From the NCBI RefSeq assembly GCF_003121295.1, contig NZ_PHNC01000003.1, positions 104,026-168,025 on the forward strand: 64,000 nucleotides of DNA. Reading direction: 5' to 3'. The position numbers and the translations under genes are program-made. Positions 56,898 through 64,000 of this stretch are shown here, in pieces; the first letter of the stretch is position 1; each line of letters starts with the position of its first letter. The notes below the pieces were generated by a model. The model did not search any database. It saw nothing but the letters and a program-made list of their open reading frames with translations, and was not told the origin of the DNA. This stretch comes from Streptomyces orinoci (lineage in GTDB: Bacteria > Actinomycetota > Actinomycetes > Streptomycetales > Streptomycetaceae).

Positions 56898-57800
56898 ATG
56901 CCGCCACGGAGCTTTTCCCAGACTGCCCTTGGGCACACCCGATTGAGAATTACTTCCTTGATTTCTAAATCTGAAATATGCGGCAGAGTTGTAACGTGGT
57001 CATGGGTGGTGCACGCACTGATCGCAGCCCTGATGGCAAGTCTGCTGGCCGCCGCCGCGCTATACCCTGACGCGGCCAGAACTGACGCGTCCACGACCAC
57101 CATCAAGAACTGGACGGTGCCACGACTGGCGGTGATGCCTCTTGGCGACTCGATCACCTATGGCACCGGTAGCTCAACCGGGTCCGGCTACCGCGGTGAA
57201 CTCTGGAAACGGTTGACCCCGCACACCGGTAACCTCCACTTCGTCGGTTCGCAGCGGAGCGGCAAACTGTCCGACCCCGCCCATGAAGGGCACTACGGCT
57301 GGAAGATCGGCGGTCTGGTCGACAATATCGATAAGTGGCTGATCGCGGCGAAGTCCAATGCGGTGCTGGTGCATATCGGCACCAATGACATGCACGACAA
57401 CTATCGGGCTGACCAGGCCCCCGGCCGGCTCGGCGAGCTGATCGACAAGATCACAACGGCTGCCCCCAACATGACCGTACTGGTCTCATCCCTGGTTCCG
57501 TCGACCGACGCGGGAACTGAGAAGCGAATTGAGAAGTACAACGCCGCCGTGCCACGAGTGGTCAAGAAGCGCCGCGGCAGGGGCTTTCAGGTAGGATTTG
57601 TTGATATGGGCAAGGTCACCACTCATGACCTCCGTGACGTCCTGCACCCCAACGACAGCGGCTACTCCAAGATGGCCGCTGCCTTCTACGACGGCATCGC
57701 CCGCTCCGCAGAGGACGGTTGGATCAAGGAGCGAGTCGGCATCAAGCCCGTTCCATCCGCAAGGCATCCGTTGGCGACTGCATTCGGCCCACGGCATTGA
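56898..57800 (+). CDS. SGNH/GDSL family hydrolase, probably membrane-anchored or secreted
   Basis: 300 residues from ATG 56898. An N-terminal hydrophobic segment (VVHALIAALMASLLAAAALYP, about 37-57) is a signal or anchor. The catalytic domain has block I MPLGDSITYGTG (Ser), block II Gly in GSQRSGKLSDPAHEGHYGW, block III VLVHIGTNDMHDN (Asn) and block V DVLHPNDSGYSKMA (Asp and His). It is therefore an active-looking esterase or acetylesterase. The GTG at 57006 just before the hydrophobic segment is an alternative start. GC content is lower than in the flanking chromosome. The 228 bases between the ABC permease and this gene hold no evident gene. Confidence 0.85.
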   Translation: MPPRSFSQTALGHTRLRITSLISKSEICGRVVTWSWVVHALIAALMASLLAAAALYPDAARTDASTTTIKNWTVPRLAVMPLGDSITYGTGSSTGSGYRGELWKRLTPHTGNLHFVGSQRSGKLSDPAHEGHYGWKIGGLVDNIDKWLIAAKSNAVLVHIGTNDMHDNYRADQAPGRLGELIDKITTAAPNMTVLVSSLVPSTDAGTEKRIEKYNAAVPRVVKKRRGRGFQVGFVDMGKVTTHDLRDVLHPNDSGYSKMAAAFYDGIARSAEDGWIKERVGIKPVPSARHPLATAFGPRH

Positions 57801-57803
57801 GCA

Positions 57804-57966
57804 CCGGATGACCGCGCGGGCCCTGCGTTCGACGGCCCAGCGCATCCAGGCTCTGCGAGCCGGGGCCAAGGACCTGGAGAACGAAATCTCGGCCCGGTCC
57901 GGCAGCTGGCGTCCGAGCCCTGCATGGTCTGACCTCTTGCCGCCGGCCGGTTCAGGTCAGCCCTGA
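57804..57966 (+). pseudogene. IS110-type transposase fragment
   Basis: A short frame directly after the SGNH gene reads RMTARALRSTAQRIQALRAG, AKDLENEIS, then SGSWRPSP. This resembles the coiled region of IS110-family transposases ahead of their GVGP motif (ARRIQ-L...LV.SWRPDLL). Only about 50 residues remain and the frame breaks at once. The identification rests on pattern memory and is moderate. Confidence 0.45.
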
Positions 57967-58015
57967 CGCTTGGTGGAAGGCGACTGCTGCCGAGTGCCGC
58001 GCCCGGTTCACACCG

Positions 58016-58596
58016 TCACCCCCCAGTGACCGGCAGCACTTCCCCTCTGATGAAGCCGGACTCCTCGCTCGCGAGGAAGGCGATCACCTTGGCGACTCGG
58101 ATGGCCGCCCCACCCGCCGCACCGGGGTTCGCGCGGTGGCCACTCGTTGCAGGGCGGAGAGTTGGGCCCCATGGCGGGCCGCGCTGGTGCGGGACATGGC
58201 GGTGGCGCTGCTGTCGCTCGTACGGCAGCACCGCCTGGGACATCAAGAAGGGGGGCATGGAGGTTGAGCTCCAGTACCAACTCCCAGTCATCGGAAGTTA
58301 TTTTCGGCGAAGGGGCGGTCACTGGTGAGGCCGGCGTTGTTGATCAGCACCGTGGGCGGGCCCAGTTGGGCGGCCACTTGGGCGACCGCAGTGCCGATCC
58401 TGGCCGGATCGGTGACATCGGCGGGGACGGCCAGGGTGAAGCCGCCGCCTTCGGTGATTTCGCGGACGGTCCGTTCGCCGGCCTCCGCGTCCTTGTCGAG
58501 GACCGCGACGGCCAGGCCGTCCCGGGACAGCCGGATGGCCGGGGCGGCGCCAATGCCGCTGCCTGCTCCGGTGACAATGGCCACGCGCTGGTTCAT
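58016..58596 (-). pseudogene. SDR family oxidoreductase, frameshifted and internally deleted
   Basis: N-terminal third is intact from ATG 58596: RVAIVTGAGSGIGAAPAIRLSRDG, VPADVTDPARIGTAV, VLINNAGLTSDRPFAE. The frame then shifts to ITSDDWELVLELNLHAPLLD, shifts again to FLMSQAVLPYERQQRHRH, and resumes as VAKVIAFLASEESGFIRGEVLPVTGG at the end. The segment with the catalytic Ser and YxxxK is missing. It was a FabG-like oxidoreductase of about 250 residues, coupled (TGATG) to the upstream acyl-CoA dehydrogenase. Confidence 0.87.
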
Positions 58597-59275
58597 CACG
58601 CCCCTTCCGACTCCCGCCACAGCACCGCCGGGCGCCCCAGGCGCACCGCCTCCACCGCCGCCAGTTCGCGGTGCCGGTGCACCGGAGCGTGCCGGGTCAG
58701 GGCGAAGGGGCCGTGCACATGCACCGCCCAGGACGTGGCCTCCAGGGCGTGCTCGACCGCGTAAGCCAGGGCCCGCCGCCGCCGTTGCCGCGGGCTCGTC
58801 GCGGTCGTTCAGCCAGGCCGCGTGGCACCAGCAGGCGTACTGCTTCCTGGTGGGCGTACTGTGCGGCCAACGGAAAGGCCACTGCCTGCCGTTCGGCGAG
58901 CGCGGTGCCGAATTGGCGTCTGCGCACGGACCGTTGAACGGCCAGCCGGTGGACGCCGGTGGCCAGACCCAGGAGGTATGCCCGCCTGCCGGATGCGCCC
59001 CGGGTCCGGGCCCGGTCGGCCGGGACCAAGGCGCGGTCCCATGCCGCGGCTCGGCCGCGGTAGTCGTTGCGGGCGGCATGGCGGCCCAGTTCCTCGGCCA
59101 CGATCACGCCCATGGACAGGCCGAATCCCAGTCCGTCCCGCTCCATTGGGCATTCCAGGGCGTAGAGGTCGAGGTCGGTCAGGCAGGAGGTGACGTCATC
59201 GGGGTCGGTGTCCACCAGGGCGGCACGCAGGGCCAGCGATAAGTCGCGCTGATGCTTGTCGAGTTGGCGATCCAT
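58596..59275 (-). pseudogene. Acyl-CoA dehydrogenase, internally deleted and frameshifted
   Basis: Begins MDRQLDKHQRDLSLALRAAL and continues with the acyl-CoA dehydrogenase-like N-terminal part (LECPMERDGLGFGLSMGVIVAEELGRHA). It jumps over the middle beta domain to RRAYLLGLATGVHRLAVQRSVRRRQFGTALAERQAVAFPLAAQYA. After a frameshift the C-terminal end can be read (ALAYAVEHALEATSWAVHVHGPFALTRHAPVHRH, in blocks). The stop overlaps the SDR start as TGATG. Both genes formed an operon, probably tailoring an acyl or polyketide chain, and both are dead. Confidence 0.82.
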
Positions 59276-59278
59276 CGT

Positions 59279-59360
59279 TCAGTCCACCAGGTTCGGCAGG
59301 TGCTCGGCCAGGGTTTGCAGCATCATCTCGGAGGTGCCGCCGGAGAGCCGGAGCCCCGGG
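59279..59360 (-). pseudogene. C-terminal tip of a second acyl-CoA dehydrogenase
   Basis: The minus strand reads GLRLSGGTSEMMLQTLAEHL then PNLVD and stop. GGTSE-M is the C-terminal active-site/flavin segment of acyl-CoA dehydrogenases. Only about 26 residues remain; at about 59360 it is replaced by the NRPS fragment on the opposite strand. It ended four bases before the start of the next dehydrogenase gene, so it was part of the same operon. Confidence 0.75.
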
Positions 59361-59364
59361 GCCT

Positions 59365-59949
59365 CCCGTCCTCGCCGCCTTCAACGCCACCCTGGCCGGC
59401 CACACCGGACAGACCGATATCGCCGTGGGCACCCCGGTGTCCGGACGCAAGAACCCCCAACTGGAGCCGCTCATCGGGTTCTTCGTCAATACCCTGATCC
59501 TGCGCACCGACTGCGCCGGCGACCCCTCCTTCACCGAGCTCCTGGCCAGGACCCGGGAGACCGCACTGGCGGCCTACCGGCACCAGGACCTGCCCTTTGA
59601 CGCGCTGGTCAGCGCCCTCAATCCGCGCCGCGCACCCGGCTACTCCCCGCTGGTCCAGGTGATGTTCTCGCTCCAGGACGCACGAGGACGCGGCCTGCGG
59701 CTGCCCGGCCTGAGCACCGAAGTGCTCGATGTCTTCAACGGCACCGCCAAGTTCGACCTGGATCTGGTGCTCACCCACCGCGAGGACGGCATCCAGGGCG
59801 CGGCCGAATACGCCCGCGACCTCCTCGACCCGCCGGTGGTCGAACACCTCTGTGCCCAGTACACGCGGCTGCTGACCATGGCGCTTCGGGCACTGCATAC
59901 CCCGCTGTCCCGGCTGAACCGGACCCCCACGAAGGGAAGCACACCATGA
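59365..59949 (+). pseudogene. NRPS condensation domain, C-terminal half only
   Basis: About 190 residues from LAAFNATLAGHTGQTDIAVG through TPVSGRKNPQLEPLIGFFVNTLILRTD to QDLPFDALVSALNPRRAPGYSPLVQVMFSLQ and a normal C-domain end. These are the C4-C7 motifs of a condensation domain. The N-terminal half with the HHxxxDG active site is missing, so it is non-functional. GTG 59425 could start translation but gives no complete domain. The stop overlaps the carrier-protein ATG (ATGA, 59946-59949). Confidence 0.88.
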
Positions 59950-60191
59950 GCGCTGGTACCGAGACCGAGAAGGCCGTGGCCGAAGCATGGTCCGTGGTGC
60001 TGAAGAAGGACGGCTTCGGCATGGACGAGGACTTCTTCGCCATCGGCGGCAACTCCATGCTGGCCACCGTGGTCACCTACCGGCTGCGGGAGCGGTTCGG
60101 CGTCGAACTGCCGCTGCTGCTGATATTCGAGCACCCCACGGTGACCGAACTGGCCACCGCCATCGACCAGATCATCGCCGGTGACGAATGA
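59946..60191 (+). CDS. Stand-alone peptidyl/acyl carrier protein
   Basis: 81 residues, one complete carrier domain. The phosphopantetheine serine is in DEDFFAIGGNSMLATVVTYRLRERFG and the last helix is FEHPTVTELATAIDQII. The GGNS motif is typical of NRPS carriers. It is coupled on both sides: ATGA overlap with the condensation stub upstream and with the aminotransferase downstream. No adenylation domain remains in the window to load it. Confidence 0.93.
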   Translation: MSAGTETEKAVAEAWSVVLKKDGFGMDEDFFAIGGNSMLATVVTYRLRERFGVELPLLLIFEHPTVTELATAIDQIIAGDE

Positions 60192-61468
60192 TCAGCCCCG
60201 CCGACTACCCGCTGTGGAACAGCCCCGCCATGAGCGCCTACCTCAAGGAGGTCTCCCCGGAGACCATGCTGGCCGAGGGGCGGGGCGTCCGGGTGCGGGA
60301 CGCCGGGGGCCGCTGGTTCCTCGACGCCCGCTCGGGGCTGTGGAATGTGACCCTCGGCTATGACCATCCGGGGGTGAAAGAAGCGATCAAGCGGCAGCTG
60401 GACACCCTCCCCTATGCCAACCTGATCGGCTATGGCAGACCCAGTGCCCTGTCCCTGACCGCGGCCGGCGCCCTGCTGCCGCATCTGCCCGGCCACCTGA
60501 GCAAGATCCGCTATTGCGGCAATGGTTCACAGGCCGTGGAGACGGCGGTACTGCTCTCCCGCTTCCTCCACCGCGCCGAGGGCGCCCCCGAACGGGAGGC
60601 GGTCTTCGGGATGTGGCGCGGCTTCCATGGGCTGGGGGCCGGAGCGGGCGCGCTCACCGGCATCCCCTATCTCCACCACCAGGCCGGTCCCTTGCTGCCC
60701 GGGGTGGCACACGCGCCCGGCCCCTTTGAGTCGCACGGCGACGGCGGTACCGAGGATCTGCGGCTGGCGATGGCCGACTACGGGCCGGAACGGATCAGCG
60801 CCGTAGTGGTGGAGCCGGTGGTCGGCGAGGGCGTACATGTGCTCACCGAGGACTATCTGAGATCACTGGCCGGCTTCTGCCGGTCGAACGGCATCCATCT
60901 GATCATTGACGAGGTCACCACCGGCATGGGCCGGACCGGCGCCTTCACCCGCACCGGACAACTCGGCCTGCGGCCCGACCTCCTCACCCTCGGCAAGGGA
61001 CTCACCTCCGGCTATGCTCCGCTGTCGGCCGTGGTGCTCTCCGCGGAGTTCTATCAGCGGCTGCACCAACTGCCCCTGGAACGGCAGCTGTTCGTGGGCT
61101 CGACCCACGACGGGCATCCGCTGGCACTGGCCGCCTCCCTGGCCGTGGTGGAGGCCCTCACCACCGAAGGGGTGCTGGACAACGTCCGGGAGCGCGGCCG
61201 CGAGCTGGAACAGCGGCTCAACGATGTGGTGAAACGGCACCCTTCGGCCACCGCGGTCCGGGGCACCGGACTGATGTACGCCATCGAGGTGGACCGGCCC
61301 GATCTGCTCAGGCACGCCATGGAGGCCCGCGGAGTCCTGGTGTCCACCCTCGCCCGGTGGCCGGCCATTGTGATCATTCCGCCGCTGGTGATCTCCGCCG
61401 ACGAGGTGGAGGAGATCACCCTGGTCCTGGACCAGGCACTGGGCGAACTCCCCGGACTGGCCGGATGA
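60188..61468 (+). CDS. Class III PLP-dependent aminotransferase
   Basis: 426 residues. Landmark segments: LDARSGLWNVTLGYDHPGVKEAIKRQL at the N-terminus, phosphate-binding CGNGSQAVETAVLLSR, aspartate pairing with the cofactor nitrogen in HLIIDEVTTGMGRTGAF and the Schiff-base Lys in LLTLGKGLTSGYAPLSAVV. The subgroup includes omega-transaminases and amino-mutase-like enzymes in natural product clusters. Its ATG overlaps the carrier-protein stop by 4 bases, so it may aminate a carrier-bound or released keto/aldehyde intermediate; inference. It appears intact although its cluster is truncated. Confidence 0.92.
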   Translation: MISPADYPLWNSPAMSAYLKEVSPETMLAEGRGVRVRDAGGRWFLDARSGLWNVTLGYDHPGVKEAIKRQLDTLPYANLIGYGRPSALSLTAAGALLPHLPGHLSKIRYCGNGSQAVETAVLLSRFLHRAEGAPEREAVFGMWRGFHGLGAGAGALTGIPYLHHQAGPLLPGVAHAPGPFESHGDGGTEDLRLAMADYGPERISAVVVEPVVGEGVHVLTEDYLRSLAGFCRSNGIHLIIDEVTTGMGRTGAFTRTGQLGLRPDLLTLGKGLTSGYAPLSAVVLSAEFYQRLHQLPLERQLFVGSTHDGHPLALAASLAVVEALTTEGVLDNVRERGRELEQRLNDVVKRHPSATAVRGTGLMYAIEVDRPDLLRHAMEARGVLVSTLARWPAIVIIPPLVISADEVEEITLVLDQALGELPGLAG

Positions 61469-61480
61469 GTCCGGCTCCGG

Positions 61481-62452
61481 TCAGGTACGGCCCTCGCGCT
61501 CCTGGACCTGCTCCAGCAAGGGCTGGGGCTCCGCCCACCGCGCGTGCAGCACCCGGAACCCGGCGGCCTCATAGGCCGCGCAGACCTGCCGGTCGTCGTC
61601 CACCACGGCGGTCACCGGCCGCTGCGCGGCCAGGCCGCGCAGCAGCTCGGGTTTGAGGGTACGGGCGGGTCTGCGGTCGCCCTCGGGGCGCATCAGCAGC
61701 CGGCCGGCGGGCAGGCTGTGCCGGGCGAGCCAGTCCACGGTGTCCTCGCGGCAGCTCTCCGGGCGGCCGGTGAGGTAGGCGAGCTCACTGTGGCGGGCGC
61801 AGGCCAGCGCCAGCCGGACGCCCTCGTCCAGCGGGGGATCGGCCGGGGCCGCGGCGAAGAAGGCGTCCCAGTCCCGGGGCACGCCCCGGACCAGATGCAG
61901 CCGGTGCCGGACGTCGGCCAGCGTCCCGTCCAGGTCGAACACGGCCAACGGACGCGGACCGCCGCCCGGTTGCCCGCCGGTCTCCGGGGCCCGGCCGGCC
62001 GGGCGGACCAGGAATCCGCCCTGCCCGTCGAGCCGTACCTCGTGCACGGCGTCGAAGCCATCGGCCGGTGTGGGGCGGCGCAGGCGTCGGAGGGTGCTGT
62101 GCAGACCGGTCTCGGGCACCCGTTCCGGGCCCTCGCGTGTGGCGTTGCGCAACAGGGAGCCGATGATGTCCGGGGGGAACCAGTAGGCGAGGACCGGGAC
62201 GCCATGCGAGCGGGCGGCCCCGATCAGCGGCTCCCACTCGGCGGGTGAGGGATTGGTGTTGTCCACCACCACCGGGACGTCCTGGGACAGCGCCTCGTCG
62301 ATCAGCCGCATCTGACGGCGCTGGCGGTGTTTGGCGCGCCGGAAAAGGTCCTTGCTGACCAGGGCGTGGGTGTGGGCGAAGACGCGGGTGTAGAAGGTGG
62401 ATTTGCCGGAGGCCTGCAGGCCGATCAGCACGATCAGTTCGGTTTGCGGCAT
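61481..62452 (-). CDS. P-loop kinase / HAD phosphatase fusion (polynucleotide-kinase-phosphatase-like)
   Basis: 323 residues. The N-terminal P-loop kinase (1-150) shows LIVLIGLQASGKSTFYTRVF, VVVDNTNPSPAEWEPLI and the arginine-rich lid region. The C-terminal HAD domain (about 165-320) shows LAVFDLDGTLADVRHRLHLV (DxDGTL), LAYLTGRPESCREDTVDWL and TAVVDDDRQVCAAYEAAGF. The order kinase-then-HAD matches T4 Pnk, and DGTLADVRHR is typical of Pnk-like HAD domains. Likely role is RNA or DNA end repair; the substrate is unproven. ATG 62452 overlaps the EamA gene stop by 19 bases. Confidence 0.87.
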   Translation of the reverse strand: MPQTELIVLIGLQASGKSTFYTRVFAHTHALVSKDLFRRAKHRQRRQMRLIDEALSQDVPVVVDNTNPSPAEWEPLIGAARSHGVPVLAYWFPPDIIGSLLRNATREGPERVPETGLHSTLRRLRRPTPADGFDAVHEVRLDGQGGFLVRPAGRAPETGGQPGGGPRPLAVFDLDGTLADVRHRLHLVRGVPRDWDAFFAAAPADPPLDEGVRLALACARHSELAYLTGRPESCREDTVDWLARHSLPAGRLLMRPEGDRRPARTLKPELLRGLAAQRPVTAVVDDDRQVCAAYEAAGFRVLHARWAEPQPLLEQVQEREGRT

Positions 62453-63357
62453 GGGGCCATTGTGCGGCTTGGCCGATGGAGGGCGGGCGGCGCCGGGTTT
62501 GCCGGCCGCCCCGGGAATCGGGTGCCGATGGCGATTCCGGCCACCACCAGCAGGGCGGCGGCGAGGACCGGGGCGGATATGCGCTCGCCCTGCCACACCC
62601 AGGCCGCCGCCAGCCCGAAGACCGGGACCAGCAACGAGAACGGGGCCACCGTGGGGGCGTCATAGGTGCGCAGCAGATATCCCCAGGCGGCGAAGCCGAA
62701 CAGGGTGGCGCCCCAGGCCACATAGAGCGCCGCCCCCGCCCCCGGCAGGGTGAGATGCCGCAGGGCATCGACGTCCCGGTGCCAGCCCTCGACGGGCACC
62801 GAGAGCAGGGCCAGCGGTATGGGCGGGATCACGCTGACCCAGACCATGAAGCGGAAGGTGTCGGGCGGACCGGCCTTGCGCATGGCGATATTGGACAGCC
62901 CCCAGCAGGCGCCCGCGCCGATCACCAGCAGCAGCCCGGCTGGTGTGGCGGTGTCCGACTCCACACCGGCCAGGACGATGCCCGCCGAGGCGATGGTCAT
63001 GCCCACCAGCTGGGCCCGGCGCGGGCGTTCGCGCAGCAGTACCACCGCGAACAGCATGGTGAACACGGCCTGCCCCTGGAGCACCAGGGAGGCCAGCCCG
63101 GGCGGCATTCCCCTGTGCATTCCGATGAAGAGCATGCCGAACTTCAGGATTCCCAGGGCGACTCCGACGGCCAGTACCCAGCGCCAGGCCACCCTGGGCG
63201 GCCCGACAAAGAAAACCGCGGGCAGTGCCGCCAGCAGAAACCGCAGGGCGGAAAAGAGCAGAGGCGGAAAGTCCTTGAGACCGACGTCGATTACCACGAA
63301 ATTGACGCCCCAAATGGCGGCGACCAATACCGCCAGGGCGAGGTGAACGGGTTTCAT
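62434..63357 (-). CDS. EamA (DMT) family transporter
   Basis: 307 residues with ten hydrophobic segments in two repeats of five: first LALAVLVAAIWGVNFVVIDVGL, and second half beginning PAGLLLVIGAGACWGLSNIAMRK. The WG and N-(F/I) positions repeat as expected for EamA domains. YedA/RhaT-like exporters of amino acids or metabolites have this layout. The short basic tail (PPALHRPSRTMAPCRKPN) overlaps the kinase start. Divergent from a LysR gene with a 73-base intergenic region, so probably LysR-regulated. Confidence 0.9.
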   Translation of the reverse strand: MKPVHLALAVLVAAIWGVNFVVIDVGLKDFPPLLFSALRFLLAALPAVFFVGPPRVAWRWVLAVGVALGILKFGMLFIGMHRGMPPGLASLVLQGQAVFTMLFAVVLLRERPRRAQLVGMTIASAGIVLAGVESDTATPAGLLLVIGAGACWGLSNIAMRKAGPPDTFRFMVWVSVIPPIPLALLSVPVEGWHRDVDALRHLTLPGAGAALYVAWGATLFGFAAWGYLLRTYDAPTVAPFSLLVPVFGLAAAWVWQGERISAPVLAAALLVVAGIAIGTRFPGRPANPAPPALHRPSRTMAPCRKPN

Positions 63358-63430
63358 GCCGGATATCCCAGCAGCCGTGGTGCCCGGCAGCCAGCGCGGA
63401 TCGCTGAAGGAGGGGCTTTAGCATCGCTGC

Positions 63431-64000
63431 ATGATTGATCTCAGCCGGCTGCGTGCGCTGCGAGCCGTGGCCACCCATGGCTCCATCACGGGGGCGGCCG
63501 CCTCCCTGGGCTATACGCCCTCGGCCGTTTCGCAGCAGATGGCGAAGCTGGAGCGCGAGGTGGGGGCACAACTGCTGGACCGGCAGGCGGGAAGGGTGGA
63601 ACTCACGCCCGCCGCCTGGCTGTTGACGGAGGCGGCCGAGGAAGTGCTGGGGGTGCTGGAGCGGGCCCGGGCACGGCTGGAGGAACAACGCGACCTGCCC
63701 GCCGGGCGGCTGGTGCTGGCGGCCTTCCCGACCGCCTGCCGAGGGTTTGTGGCCGCCGCCCTGGCCGATCTCTCCGGGCCTTATCCCGAGTTGGACTGCC
63801 GGTTGCTGGAGACCGACCCCACCCGGGCGATGGGCCAGGTGGTACGGGGCGAGGCCGACCTGGCGATAGTGCACGACTGGCACAACATCCCGCTGCGGGT
63901 GCCCCCTTCGCTGTCCGCCGTCGCTCTGGGTGAGGACCGTGCCGATGTGGTGCTGCCGCAGGGGCATCCGCTGGCGGGCCATGAGTGGCTGTCCCCGGAC
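63431..64000 (+). CDS. LysR family transcriptional regulator (3' end outside window)
   Basis: 190 residues visible, open to the last base. LysR helix-turn-helix: LRALRAVATHGSITGAAASLGYTPSAVSQQMAKLEREVGAQLLDR. The start of the effector domain (GRLVLAAFPTACRGFVAAALADL) and the RDI region (GEADLAIVHDW) follow. ATG 63431 is directly downstream of a short shared region with the EamA transporter, its likely target. No frame break is seen. Confidence 0.94.
   Translation, partial: MIDLSRLRALRAVATHGSITGAAASLGYTPSAVSQQMAKLEREVGAQLLDRQAGRVELTPAAWLLTEAAEEVLGVLERARARLEEQRDLPAGRLVLAAFPTACRGFVAAALADLSGPYPELDCRLLETDPTRAMGQVVRGEADLAIVHDWHNIPLRVPPSLSAVALGEDRADVVLPQGHPLAGHEWLSPD

Noticed and set aside
59425..59949. 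Functional short condensation-domain protein from GTG 59425
   Set aside because: The HHxxxDG catalytic motif lies in the missing N-terminal half, so the frame is a truncated remnant.

Overview
The window reads as a stretch of Streptomyces chromosome. GC is very high, third codon positions are almost all G or C, GTG starts are frequent, and the families present are typical of that genus (DUF6421, DUF6643, DUF5134, Rv1733c-like, two-domain TerD, RsbW-like ATP-binding protein, ROK/LacI regulators). Short palindromic intergenic repeats containing GGGGCGCGGGGAACTGCGCG, common between Streptomyces genes, occur three times. No rRNA, tRNA or CRISPR array was seen.

Region by region. 1-4.1 kb: end of an unknown gene, an M56 peptidase, DUF5134, VOC, GNAT and SnoaL-like genes. 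3.6-4.7 kb: an internally deleted IS630-type transposase and a pair of inverted repeats that also enclose the SnoaL-like gene. 4.9-12.2 kb: a DUF6421/SDR/threonine-aldolase operon, a PlsC-type acyltransferase, a thioredoxin-like protein, a flavin reductase and the electron transfer flavoprotein genes etfB-etfA. 12.2-25.2 kb: a citrate-lyase-like barrel protein, a LacI/ROK pair with an obvious operator, a muconate-isomerase-like tautomerase, a P-loop/Nudix fusion, an M20 peptidase, a geranylgeranyl reductase, an F420-type nitroreductase with a divergent TetR and two or three operators, DUF2797, and a divergent MFS/ROK pair. 25.4-38.5 kb: an RsbW-like protein, a cysteine-desulfhydrase-like PLP enzyme, SRPBCC, DeoR, a beta-helix/AAA fusion, Rv1733c-like, MOSC, DUF6643, a double TerD, an HpnB-like glycosyltransferase, an Asp/Glu racemase and a PH-like membrane protein. 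38.5-51.4 kb: a 16-bp periodic repeat array, an MFS transporter, succinate-semialdehyde dehydrogenase, a lone dhaK, a three-gene unknown/MoxR/metallopeptidase-VWA operon, a streptothricin-type acetyltransferase, a secreted tripeptidyl aminopeptidase and a phosphoesterase.

51.5-61.5 kb is accessory and rearranged. It starts at a scar where an MFS gene and a P450 gene have both lost their 5' parts. Then come an isochorismatase-family hydrolase, a small secreted protein with a downstream hairpin and its own FtsX-type ABC transporter, an SGNH esterase and an IS110-like crumb. Decayed SDR and acyl-CoA dehydrogenase genes follow, then a second scar of the same kind where an NRPS condensation domain is cut. 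That condensation stub is followed by an intact carrier protein and a class III aminotransferase with 4-bp overlaps, so this looks like the relic of a nonribosomal peptide cluster. The window ends with a kinase/HAD fusion, an EamA transporter and the start of its divergent LysR regulator.

The best candidates for undescribed biology are the small secreted protein/hairpin/ABC locus (53.3-56.7 kb), the three-gene MoxR/VWA operon headed by an unrecognised 498-residue protein (43.2-47.4 kb), the beta-helix/AAA fusion (29.3-31.7 kb) and the 16-bp iteron-like array (38.5 kb).
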